Source of the DNA: Pelomyxa schiedti
Taxonomy: Eukaryota; Evosea; Pelobiontida; Pelomyxidae
Direction of reading: 5' to 3'
DNA: 64,000 nucleotides
NCBI GenBank assembly: GCA_020536535.1
Contig: JAHLWZ010000573.1
Span: 882 to 64,881, forward strand
Under the pieces are notes generated by a model, which saw nothing but the letters and a program-made list of their open reading frames with translations, searched no databases and was not told the DNA's origin. Every line of letters starts with the position of its first letter. The stretch's first letter is position 1. Both the position numbers and the translations under genes were made by a program. Below are positions 30,603 to 40,606 of the stretch, piece by piece.

Positions 30603-33469
30603 ATGAAACGAGTACTCCCACCCGGCGTTGTTGGTGGTGGCGCCCCTATTCTGACGGGATACCCCCCGCAGCCGAATTACGGAAACATGGGCCCGCCGCG
30701 ATCTACGTGTGCGCCGATGGGCGGACGCGGCGTCAACGCGATGCCACAGCCTCCTCCGCAGCCCACGCCTTCCCCCTATGGGATGGCGGTACAGCCGGGA
30801 CCCATGCAGGTGCCGCCGGGGTCGCAATACGCGTACGGTGCTACGGTTGCTGTTGACGTGCAGCAGCCGCAGAACTACGGAGGGAGAATGGCCCCGCCAC
30901 CGGGTATGTACCAACCACCGCAACCGGGGCAGGGGACGCGCCCAGGAGTTATGCAACAGCCAGGAACAATGCAACAACCCCCAGTAACTTCTTCTATGCC
31001 GATGGTGCCACCAACTGGAGGAAGTGCTTTCCAACAGATTGGCGCACGCCCGGGGGGGGGACTACAAAGCAATATACCTTCTTACCGGCCGCCCAAAGTT
31101 GCATGGGAGCCACCAGAGGACGAGCAATCGATGTTTCGCTGCCCACTGTGTGTAAACGTACTCGAAGACCCTGTTGAGCTAGATTGTTCGTGCAAGTGTG
31201 TTGTTTGCCAACAATGCGCAGGGTCCCTCAGTGCAATGGCTTATCTCGTGGTATCCATCTCTCAACGTTCTCCTCTTTCACACCTTCTTAGGATCCCCAA
31301 GCTCCTATTCCATGTCCAACTTGTTTGAAGCCTGTGACTGTGGAAAAGTGTATTGAAGCGAAGGAGACAAAGGAAGGGCTACCAAGCTGGAAGGAAGCCC
31401 AGGTACCGGAACGTGTTAGTATCCCTCTTTCGCCCTCTAAACAACCAAGGCCAAACGCCACCTCTGCGCATATGAGTGTGGGAAGGCCACAATTCAGTGC
31501 TCAAATGATCACAATCTATTTTGTAGTACGGAATGCTTTAATCGTTTTCATGGCGAGATACCAGCTTACCTCCGAACTAGACACAAGGTATGACAAATAG
31601 GAGTAACCGTGTTCTTAATAAACATAGGCTCAAACCTATGTCCCAACAGAAGAATCCCAAATTATGGTTTTTCTGCCTACCCCCCTCCCCGTTCTACTAA
31701 CAGCCATCTTCAGTGCACTGCACACTCCAGTGCGATGTGCGATTTGTTTTGCATGCAATGCAACGGTTTGATTTGTACGCAGTGCGTAATGCCTACTGGC
31801 GGTCATGCTGATCATCCATGTGCTCGTGCGTTCGACATGATTGAGGATAATTTGAATGTTATATCACCTGCCGGTACGTCAAGTCAACTTAACACGGGGA
31901 ATGGAACTATGGGCGCTTTTAAAAAAATTGTGGAAGACGAAGCTGTATGTATTGCCGCCATTGACCAGGAAACACTTCAAGTTGAGCAGGTAGTGCATGT
32001 TCATCACTTTCCCTCTTCTGAGTTTTTCAGGTAATTCGAGACCACCGCTCAAATCTTATGTCGGCATTCAAAGAATTGCAAGATGCCCTTTCCAAGCGTA
32101 TGGCTGAACAAGAGCAAGAGATTGCTAATCTTGAAAAAGAGACAAGTACATAATCTTTTCCAACAAAACCACTAACAGTCTGGTAGAACAATTCCTTGCC
32201 GACCAGAAGCAAGCTCTACAAATAGCACACAGCTCTCACAGGAGACTAACTGAGGTGGAAGCAGAACTGGGATGCAGGAATTTCCTAATCTTGAAACTTA
32301 CCCGTTCTCGTTTAGACACGCTTCTGAGTGTATGCGTAAGTCCATCTACTCCAAACCCTAACTAGTCTAGGAATTCGAAAGGGGTCGTGACCGGGCGCTC
32401 ACGCCATGTAAACAAGCAAGTTTTATCAGTGTAGGGGCTGATCACAGTCAACTACTTCGTGATATTAAGGCATTTGGATATTTGGGGTATATCCGACAAC
32501 CTCTGCCTCTGAATGTGACGGCTTCTGAGCTTACTACTTCAGTGGAGACACGGAAGTCGTCTTTTCACCTCCAGTGGGTACCGCAGCTGCTCGACAAGGA
32601 GAACGACAAAGAAAAAATAACAGACTACGAAGTCACAGTCTGCTATTTTGACTCTCAACGTCAAAAGCATCGCGAAGATAAAGCGGTGACTGTAACAGTT
32701 CCCGAGTTTAAACTATCCGATGTATGTGCCGGCCTGAACTTCACTGTACAAGTAATAGGCCACAACGCAGCGAGAATGCCCACACCTCCCCTTCAAATCC
32801 CTATTTCTACGACAACCATTCGCGCGTATAAGACACTCCTGGCTGACGAGGTAGATGTTCGAACTCCACCATGTTCAGAGACAGGCACAGTTCAACCTTT
32901 CCCTTTCACTGCAGCCAGCACACCTGATAATTTGCTGAAATGGTCCGGCAAACTCGCTGCTCCTGACGGGTATGTTCCCTTCGATTTTGTAGCTGCTCCC
33001 AAAACTCTAAAATGCAGGTCGAATGTAGATTTTAGTCTTCAGATGGACCCTCGTCATCCAAGTGTTGGCCCTACAATTGTGTTCTCACCTGGGGTTATAC
33101 AAAACCCTATTGTCGACCAAACCGGCAAATTCATAGAGCAGTATCACCAGTACCTCTCTGATCAATTTGCTGCTGGTCCATCTTTGGTTTCCTTCCTGAA
33201 GCTGGTACACAGCTTGGTTTTCCCTGCACAAGAACCTGTGGCTGACAACCAACCACGTAAGTGCCTTTGACAGTACCTGGTATTGTTGACCTGTTATAGG
33301 TGGGGGACATGAGTACACTCAAATGGGAACCGGGGACACCTACCAAGAAGGGTATCCACCACAACCCTACCCAGGGGACCAGCAACAATACACACAACAA
33401 GTTCAACATATGCAACAGTTCCAGATGCCACCAGGTGTTACAATGCAACCAGGTGCTAATCGATATTAA
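30603..33469 (+). CDS. TRIM-like RING / B-box / coiled-coil / FN3 protein
   Basis: ATG at 30603; TAA at 33467-33469. The first ~170 residues are Pro/Gln/Met/Gly-rich. A RING-like finger follows (FRCPLCVNVLEDPVELDC, CKCVVCQQC, then CPTC across an intron) with Cys where the usual His would be. Next is a second Cys/His region and a B-box (CTAHSS, CDLFCMQC, CTQCVMPTGGHADHPC). A helical segment follows (DQETLQVEQ..., MAEQEQEIANLEKET), then a fibronectin-III-like domain (LPLNVTASELTTS, SFHLQWVPQLLDK, ITDYEVTVCYF, CAGLNFTVQVIGHN). It ends in a Gln/Pro/Tyr-rich tail. This is the tripartite order of E3 ligases related to TRIM/MID proteins. E3 activity and substrates are inferred. Confidence 0.75.
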
Positions 33470-33595
33470 CACACCTCATTTCCTACTTTTTTTGGTGTGC
33501 ACCTCAGCCCAATCTCCAAAGTCCAGCTCTGTCCCCTTACCCACAAAAAATACAAGGCAATCTGATCCTCCTTTCAAAAATATGCTGGGAAAAAA

Positions 33596-34064
33596 TTACA
33601 CATGCTTTCCCAGAGCCCGGTTACTGTTGTAGCTGTAACTTTTTAACGGCCCTCCCGCGAACGTTGGATAACCGAAATGTGTTCCATCAGAAGCTTCCAC
33701 ACCTTTTTTGCACACCAAATCAAACCAAGAGATCGACACAATGAGCCTGAGGTTTTGCAGGGTACAACTTACAGAGGGGTGTATAAGACACTTGGGATGG
33801 TTCGACAGCAGCATACATGGGAGCTGAGTACCAGCGAGGGTTCCACTTGATGGTTACCGTTATAACGAAAGGCTTTTTTTTCCCTCTTTCCAGTGGGGTC
33901 TGTGTCGTAGATCCGGCACTGTCGCTGTTGCTTGGGCAGTACTCCCTGATTAACAAGGGAGCAGGGCCGGCACGTCACCGCTCACAGTTAGATGGGCGTC
34001 GTGTGTACGGGCCACAAAGGAGAAAAAAAAATAGGATTCTGCTAAGAGATGGTGCCAGTCCCAT
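33596..34064 (-). CDS. candidate small secreted protein (~110 aa)
   Basis: A three-exon model splices in frame: ATG 34064; intron 1 from gtacacacg to gttaatcag; intron 2 from gtaagttg to caaaaaag; stop TAA 33596-33598. It begins MGLAPSLSRILFFFLLCGP, a plausible signal peptide, then a Ser/Thr-rich stretch, a core (PFVITVTIKWNPRWY, SAPMYAAVEPSQVSYTP) and a Gly/Tyr/Ser tail. Introns of 60-70 nt fit this genome. Evidence is only the open frame plus signal-like start; no homologue comes to mind, so it could be chance. Confidence 0.35.
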
Positions 34065-34242
34065 ATGTGTATCCGTGTGTGGATCGTTTTTAAAGGCTAC
34101 AAAGTGAATTTGGGAGTGATTGTTTGGGTTCTACTTCTACAATCCTAGGAAATCTACATTTGGTCTTTCCCCAATGGCTGAAGTCAGGGATAAGATCTAC
34201 CATAGAGATCCCAAAGGGCATGCACAAGTTTGTACAAGATGT

Positions 34243-35790
34243 TTATTCATGTGCATCTGCTCTGGATAGTAAGCACACATTCAGGAATTGTGTAAGGGCT
34301 GTTTCCACGAGCGCTCTGAGCGTTGGTGCCGCGAGTCCGGCTGGTTTTTCATTCTCCTTTTGAACAACATACCAACAGGGCTGACAGCCTCTTACACGCG
34401 CGTACTTCACTGATCCTGTTTTAATTAGTGAGTTTAGAGGTGTTTGCTTGTTTTTTACTCACCCCCACTGTCCACATATGTGGCATGCTCATCGGGCCAA
34501 CGTCTGAAAATTCTTAAGTGGTAAATACCCTAAATTCATTAACCAGGAAAAAAGAAACTTGTAACCAAATACCTGTCCTGTATTCAGAGAGCCGGCACAC
34601 ATGCCAGGAGTTGAGTCACTGAAACGAATAAGAAACGCTCTGACTTTCTGTTTGGAAAGAATCTGTTCGCAAGTAATCCGTCCAATGAACCCGAAGTTGT
34701 ACCTAAAACTGGTGAGTTTGATATGAAATAGGGAAAAAACTCACGGAGAGTTGATGTCATCTATTGTTGACTGTAATACTTCCAACACTTCACTTATTGG
34801 GGAAGAAAGAAAAGAGCACAATTGTAACCAACGAGATTTTGTTATCGAATTGCCTTTATCGCAAACTATGGTTTGTTGGTTAGTTTTGTTCTTTTTATGT
34901 GGATTTACCCATTAGTTCGGACCAGGAGGATATATCCGCATTGAACATCTGTGAAATAAAGAGAGTGACGCAACCCCAGGTAACTGTGGGTGCACTATGG
35001 GCCATGGCGTACCATGCACTTTCGGTGGTGTAAGTGGTGGGAGCACTGTGAAACAGAGGAACAGACTTTGAGTTCATTTCGGGGGGATTGTGCAATAGTG
35101 GATTGAAGGAAGGTGGAGGAACAGTTTTAACGAGTGCAGAAGGCTCGGGAGTTGCTTTGGGTAAATCTGGCATTTCTTTAAATTGCTTGGAAAGTTTGTT
35201 TGATAGCATACTGTACACAACTCCGAGATGAAGAAATTGATTATTAGACCACAGAAATAAGAGTAGCGAATAGCACGTGTCCCTTTTTTTCGGAGGAGGG
35301 AGTATGAGTCTACAAGGACGCACCGTACCTAAGATAAAGTTGGGGATATTTATATGGAAAATAATTTGCAAGTCATAGGGAGAGTACTGGATGGTTTTCG
35401 ACATTGCAGCACAAGGAACCCGTCGCACAGCTGTACGTATGTTGTAACTCCACTTTCTACCTGCGCCACTTTCACTATCTCGTAGGCTTCTTCCGAAAAT
35501 TTTGGGATGAAGCAACACTCGGATGGGATGCCCGGCTCCACTACAAAATATGCGGTGAACAATGCTTGGAGTGCCCCCGCGACCACATCCAGGTGACGCT
35601 TGTACTTTGGTGGAAGCGATAGGTCCGACCTCTCGGGTTGATATTCATTCGGTCGTGCCTCCGTGCTTCTTGTGCCATTGTTGAGGCCTACAGACCTGGC
35701 CGGTGATACTTTTTGTGGTTGTAGCGGCTGTTGTAGCTGCTGTATGAATTGAGCTGACGTGGTATGTTGTGGCTGTGGGTGTGAGCTCAT
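34243..35790 (-). CDS. SH2-domain protein, STAT-like
   Basis: SH2 domains bind phosphotyrosine. ATG at 35790; TAA at 34243-34245. The N-terminus is Gln/Pro-rich, followed by a mixed region (YKRHLDVVAGALQALFTAYF, EAYEIVKVAQ) and a Pro-rich linker. A helical linker (MFNADISSWSELM, VLEVLQSTID) leads into the SH2 core: YNFGFIGRITCEQILSKQ then AFLIRFSDSTPGMC, holding the FLxRFS motif with the phosphotyrosine-binding Arg, then GIYHLRIFRRWPDEHATYV. The linker-plus-SH2 with 'FGFI...FLIRFSDS' recalls STAT and Dictyostelium STAT-like proteins. No coiled-coil or DNA-binding region typical of STATs is clear. SH2 call is strong, STAT relation tentative. Confidence 0.7.
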
Positions 35791-36365
35791 TTTTGGTTTT
35801 TTGCTGGTTTTTTTTATGGTTTTCAACTACGGGGGTTACCGACTTGGTGTCTCCACCACCTTGGATATGGGACTGACTTAAGGGTTTCAGAGTGCACATG
35901 TTGGTTGAGGAACCGGTTCCCTGGAACAGAAACGGCTCGTGCCATTTCTGAGCTGTTACCGCTACACTGGCTGGAACTACTAAGTATCTTCTCCGATAGT
36001 GGTGGAAGGCAGCTTGACGCATTGGAGCATGGATGCTGCGTGATATTATGCAGAGGCTCAGAATGAAGGAAAGAAAGTCAAGGGTTGTCACTAGCACACT
36101 TTTTGCACAAAGAAGTTTAACAGTGTTTTTTATCCAATACTACCTTTTTACCTTATTTCCTCTCAAAAAGCCTTTTTGAGAGGAAAAACCTTCACCCAAT
36201 GGGGTGAAGGTTTCCAGAGGAAAGTGACAGCCAAAACCTTCACTTCTTGGGTTTTTGGGTGAAGACTTCATAGAGGAAAACACCCCTTCCAATGATACAG
36301 TTATGATCTCCATTGAGTTGTGTGTTTTGTTGATCCAGCAGTTCTGCACCACAACACTGACACTG
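35791..36365. promoter_or_regulatory. divergent intergenic region with inverted repeats
   Basis: Lies between the starts of the minus-strand SH2 gene and the plus-strand SANT gene, so it should contain both upstream regions. It includes an imperfect palindrome at 36159-36183 (halves cctctcaaaaag / ctttttgagagg), a hairpin at 36186-36213 with a 12-bp stem (aaaccttcaccc / gggtgaaggttt, 4-base loop) and further copies of the ccttcac/gtgaagg motif to about 36275. No gene is supported here. Confidence 0.55.
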
Positions 36366-38305
36366 ATGACTACAACTATGACTGCACTGACCAATCCACA
36401 ACAACAGGAGATACTGTCCCACAAGTATTCGACTGCAGCCCACCGGTGAGCCCTTACACTACTTCGACGCACTCAGTGTTTTTACAACAAGTTAAATCAA
36501 CTGAGAAGAAGCAGTGACGACCGAACGGCCGTTTGGTGGCACTGTTTCCCGGACGGATACAGTGGTTGCCTGCGCCCAGAGGGAGGACCGCAGATCTGTC
36601 ATACCCAGTAAAGAAAGTAAGAGTTGGTGGTAGCGCACTCATTTTATTTTTGACACTGGAGACACAGGCACTAGCAGCAGTCAGTCAGCTGTGTTACACA
36701 AAGAACGACAGAAGAAGGGCAGGAGGAAGAAAAACGAACACAGCAAAGACGTCGCTACATCCAAGGGTGGAAAGGGGAGCCCGGTCTGTGAAAATGTTAA
36801 AGAACCAACGAGAAAGCGATCCAGGGTCGACAAGGAAGTACTTGTTAGCTCTGGGAGGTACCATTTCCACGTATGATTGATTTTTGTGGCAACCTTCACT
36901 CCAATATCACGGCGTGTATCACCATTCATAGAGCTGATGGGCGTCCTACTCGCCGCTGTGCAGCCAAGGCATCGCAAATAATTGGTATGCATTGACATTG
37001 CATTCTACACATGACTTGTCCACCAGGCAGATTTTTTGAGGAATTGTCCAGTGCTCCGGCGCCAATAGATTATGGTTCTATTGGAGACGATGAGGGAGAC
37101 CTCTCTGACTTGGATGGTAACGGGGATTTAGATGAGTCTTTCCATCCCAGTCTGTCGAACTCATGTGAAGAGTCTCTAGATTCACCAGATTCACTGGACT
37201 CTCCTGAATCACCTCCAGTTACACCAAAAATAGAAGTCACCATGTCACCGATACCTGAAAGATCTGGTGAAAGCGATAATGGCGACTCCTCCTGGGACTC
37301 AGAGGTACAAATTGGAATTATATTAAATCCACTTTACACCAACCTATACATACCAGCAAGAGAACCAACTCTGTGCTGGGTACATGTCCATTCCTCCGCA
37401 GAGCAAATACTTCTGGGTGCAGGTCGCCAAGCATGTGCCTAACAAGTCGCCGCACCAGTGCATAACGAAGTTCGCACAAATGTTTGAGAAGCGGGCCTCC
37501 TCACGGCATCACCCTATCAAACCAGAGAAGCCAAGTGAAGAAGATGTTATTAGGGGCAGAGCGGGGACCGGCCTTAGAATGAGGTGCATAAGAAAACTGT
37601 TGAAACAGGTCTATTGCGTGTTTACCTCCAGTCCTCTAACAATAATCAGACAGATGCAAAACAGGCTCCACACGATCCGCTGTCATCTTGTGATCGCCAT
37701 GCCTTGAATACCGAGGCCACACTAGATCAACTGGACTCCGTCTTTTCTACTGCACGACTTACTGTAAAGCACGCCTCACCCAAACCAAAGAGCACGGTTT
37801 CCCCTCGCACCAGCCTCAGTGACAGTGAGGTTGTGTCACCCTTGACCCACAACAGGGATTTACTTGATGCCTATGTCATACGGTTGGCCAAAGGCCGGCA
37901 AAAAGTCACTCTCCAAAACGCCAAGACGAAGTCATTTGAGTCGGCTGCTATCGTACCAAGAAAGAAGGTAAGGTCTTTCAGTAGTACCGCATCTTTACCT
38001 ATTTGCAGCGAGCTCCACTCAATAACGTTAACGAGTGGGTGAGTTCCCATCAGAAGAGAACCTCAACAGATACCGACGACTTGTACTTCGATTACCGCGA
38101 CGATGACCCCATACCCCACACACCTCCCGAGCAATCACAACACAATCAAACGTCATCCGACTCCCCAAATAGCCCTCCAACGCCAACAGCCGCTGCCTCA
38201 ACAAACACAAGCACAACCAACACGTGCCATACCCTTTCCACGCCACAACCACTAAATCAGTCACTACAGTACACCCAATCAACAAACAAACAAAGCAATG
38301 AATAG
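36366..38305 (+). CDS. Mis18BP1/KNL2-like SANT protein (centromere licensing)
   Basis: Mis18BP1/KNL2 helps load CENP-A at centromeres. From ATG 36366 the exons splice in frame to TAG 38303-38305. Early exons are basic (KERQKKGRRKKNE, EPTRKRSR). An acidic Ser/Asp/Pro stretch follows. The SANT/Myb domain spans an intron: WDSEQENQLCAGYMSIPP, KYFWVQVAKHVPNKSPHQC, ITKFAQMF. After it come a basic run resembling the Mis18BP1 post-SANT region (GTGLRMRCIRKLLKQ) and RDLLDAYVIRLAKGRQK, comparable to the human DKYVFRMQK segment. A Ser/Thr/Pro/Asn tail ends the protein. A canonical SANTA domain was not located. Another SANT protein is possible, but the paired C-terminal motifs favour this family. Confidence 0.55.
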
Positions 38306-38343
38306 TTCTGTAAACCAACTCCCTTGATGGTTGGAGCACCAGT

Positions 38344-38596
38344 CTAGTCAAAGAGGCCGAATCCAGATAACGAAGAGTTGGGTGATGTGGACCCTGACCA
38401 CTTAAGTTGAGGTCTCTTGATCTCCATGGCCTCCAAGCGTGGTAGTTTTTCAGATGAGGAGGAACTGTTGTATCCAATGGTGAGCTTTGGCGTTCCAAAC
38501 AGGCAGTCCTCATCAGATGAGGCCAGAGACTGAAAAAGAAAAAAAGGAGACACATACCAGTGTCACTTGTGCTGGAAATGCCGAAAACACTCGCAT
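38344..38596 (-). CDS. small Ser-rich hypothetical protein (~74 aa)
   Basis: Two exons: ATG 38596 (MRVFSAFPAQVTL), a short intron of about 28 nt (gtatgtgtct to tttttcag), then SLASSDEDCLFGTPKLTIG, a Ser run and LEAMEIKRPQLKWSG ending SGFGLFD before TAG 38344-38346. It converges with the SANT gene 38 bp away. No family recognised; it could be the 3' end of a longer gene whose upstream exons I cannot define. Confidence 0.35.
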
Positions 38597-39317
38597 TGTG
38601 CAACACTGGGAGGGCTGTTCATGTATAACAATACAACTAAAAAGAAAATAAGTAACTAAATAAAATAAAAAAAAAAAAAAACAAAATAAATAAATATAAT
38701 TTCACGGTATAAAATCAATTAAATGCATTTAATTTAATTTAAATAAAATAGATAGATAAACAAATAAATATACTGTTGGCAGAAGCCGCCCTGCACCCTG
38801 CACCCCACACCCCACGGCCCACGCACCGCACACCACGCACCACGGCCCACGCCCAGCGCTCTGCACCGCGCCCCCCCCCCCCGGACACCACCCCGTGGAT
38901 GGAGACCCATCCGTCATCCACTGCCCCGACGTGTCTCGCCGCACCACCAGCCCCACCCCACAGCTGAGATACCATTTCGGCTGCACGGTATGTCCACCAG
39001 GAGGTGGTGCTTTGGGGGTTCGTTTTCGGACTTCATTGCCACTAACCGGCACTACGACTCCGGCGAAGTCACGAAGCTCGGAGTTTTGAGAACTGATGAC
39101 CGATTGGAAACACTTTTTTAACCTGTTTAACACTCTGTGGGACCTATGGAAGGAGTTTTTGACTGCAGGATACAAAGTGTCAAATGACCACCCTGGGGTC
39201 ATTTTACACAGGAAATGATAGGTGACCACCCTAAATTACATCATGTGGTTTTTCCTCTAGGTAAATTGACCGCCCTTGCCCTCCAGATATGCAATAGAAC
39301 ACAGCGGAGGTGACGAT
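38597..39317. other. gene-poor spacer: AT-rich block then C-rich, G-poor block
   Basis: Bases ~38636-38775 are extremely AT-rich (A-runs and aaataaata repeats). They switch abruptly at ~38790 into a strongly C-rich tract to ~38960 made of cac/ccac/gcac units, with a 12-C run at 38871-38882. The remainder to 39317 is of ordinary composition with no coding exon I can support. Open frames exist on both strands only because of the skewed composition. Confidence 0.6.
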
Positions 39318-40507
39318 TCAGTACTTGCCAGATGGTTCCCATTTCCAAACGGGGTATCCCAAGTGTTGCCATAATGGGAGAATGCTTTCTGGGAGACGAG
39401 GAATGCCCATCGAGGTACATGCTGTTCTTTGTGATAAACCAGGTCCCTTCCCCTGGATTACTTTCACAGCTGTTAAGAGTTACACTCCAACACCAATGTG
39501 ACTTCCAGAGATAATTAATTACTTGAAATATTCCAAGTAGCTCTTGGCCCAATCTTAACACCCATATCAGCAACAATAGAGATTACATTCACCGACGGGT
39601 TCTGTACAGTGCAGTTTTTGTCTCTGTAATATCCATCAGTATTTGTACACCAGAAATTTTCAGTCCAGGTTGTACTCTCGGTTTTCTTATCAGTTGAAAA
39701 ATCAGGAGAATACCAATGAGCCTCGAGTTTGTAAAGCAGGCAGAAGAGAGGTTAGATCCACGAAGGAGGGCATTGGAAAAATTAGTGCAGCACCTTTGAG
39801 AGGTTGGGGCGAACAGTTTTAGCACCTCTGAAATTAGAACTCGCGAGGTTCCCGGCCTGAAGATTGGCTTATTTGAGTTTTGTATGGGCAAAGTTAGCCC
39901 CACTTGCAGTGGCACTGAGATTTGCACATGAAAGATCAGAGCCCTCAAAATTACAGCTGAAAACGGCATTCCGCAACCAGGACACACAGTGTCCTAAAAT
40001 AAAAAATGGAACCTTGGAGCTGTACCAATGTTCTTCCAACCCCAAGACCTCTCCTTCTTGGAAAAACAACCAGGCAGTGTTGTCCTCACCTTCTATGAAG
40101 GTGGTCGGGATGGTTGGTCGGGACAGTTCACCTTGGGAGTGTGATCTGTTACACAAAAATTCTGAACGGAGAATTCTTGGTTGATGTGCGTGTCTCAGTG
40201 TCCTCCCACCAAATTCGTGTTTTCTCTCATTTTGATGAACACGCGTGTAGCTGAGGCGGTTTGGATGAGCACCTAACTGTGCAGATTTGCAGGATGACTT
40301 GAGGCTTGTGGCTGAGCCAAACTACACTGAGAGTTACCCAGCCTCTCAGATTCCAAGCGCCCCATCGACGGCAAACCCTTCTTTTTTTCCTTCTTTGCAC
40401 TACTGCCGTTCAGGAATTGCGACGATCTAGGATCTCTCAAATCCAAAGGTATTTTTGGCCACGGTCCACGGAACAGAAGTCGCGATCACCAGTGGGTTTT
40501 CAAACAT
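39318..40507 (-). CDS. pentapeptide-repeat protein, N-terminus unresolved
   Basis: The minus strand carries a short pentapeptide run: LRNAVFSCNFEGSDLSCANL then, across a 36-nt intron, TNLQAGNLASSNFRGAKT and VRPNLSK. Upstream is about 90 residues of unassigned sequence (YTRVHQNERKHEFGGRTL, PTTFIEGEDNTAWLFFQEG). Downstream, after a 72-nt intron, comes AHWYSPDFSTDKK, a Cys-containing stretch (FWCTNTDGYYRDKNCTVQ) and a last exon ending VWKWEPSGKY with TGA 39318-39320. Pentapeptide repeats form right-handed beta-helices. The start is uncertain: ATG 40507 (MFENPL) is one candidate but the following splice is unclear. KCTD9-like architecture was considered; no BTB domain is visible. Confidence 0.5.
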
Positions 40508-40606
40508 CAAATCAAGGTGAAGGTTTCTTTTCTTGTCTTTTCTTGTTCGTTCTGCACCTAACACAGACATACAAAGCCAGATACGGCATCAACGAACACT
40601 GCCACA

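Noticed and set aside
35645-36097. Minus-strand ORF of 150 codons with a hydrophobic start
   Set aside because: It overlaps SH2 exon 1 in another frame, is rich in Thr/Ala from a repetitive stretch, and has no domain.
38739-39229. Overlapping minus-strand ORFs of 78 and 166 codons in the C-rich spacer
   Set aside because: They exist because the G-poor strand contains few stop codons. The translations are Gly/Val/Trp low complexity with no conserved feature.
39736-39807. Extra pentapeptide-like reading in another frame (NFSNALLRGSNLSSACF)
   Set aside because: Splicing it out as a 72-nt intron joins VRPNLSK to AHWYSPDF without a frameshift. Keeping it would require a frame change. It may be chance or an intron derived from repeat sequence.
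39860-39900. In-frame TAA inside the pentapeptide run, suggesting a pseudogene or TAA read as Gln (as in some oxymonads)
   Set aside because: A 36-nt intron with gt...aag ends removes the TAA and keeps the pentapeptide frame. Several other genes here (PFOR, SEY1, TRIM-like, FAM133-like) end naturally at TAA, so the standard code is used.
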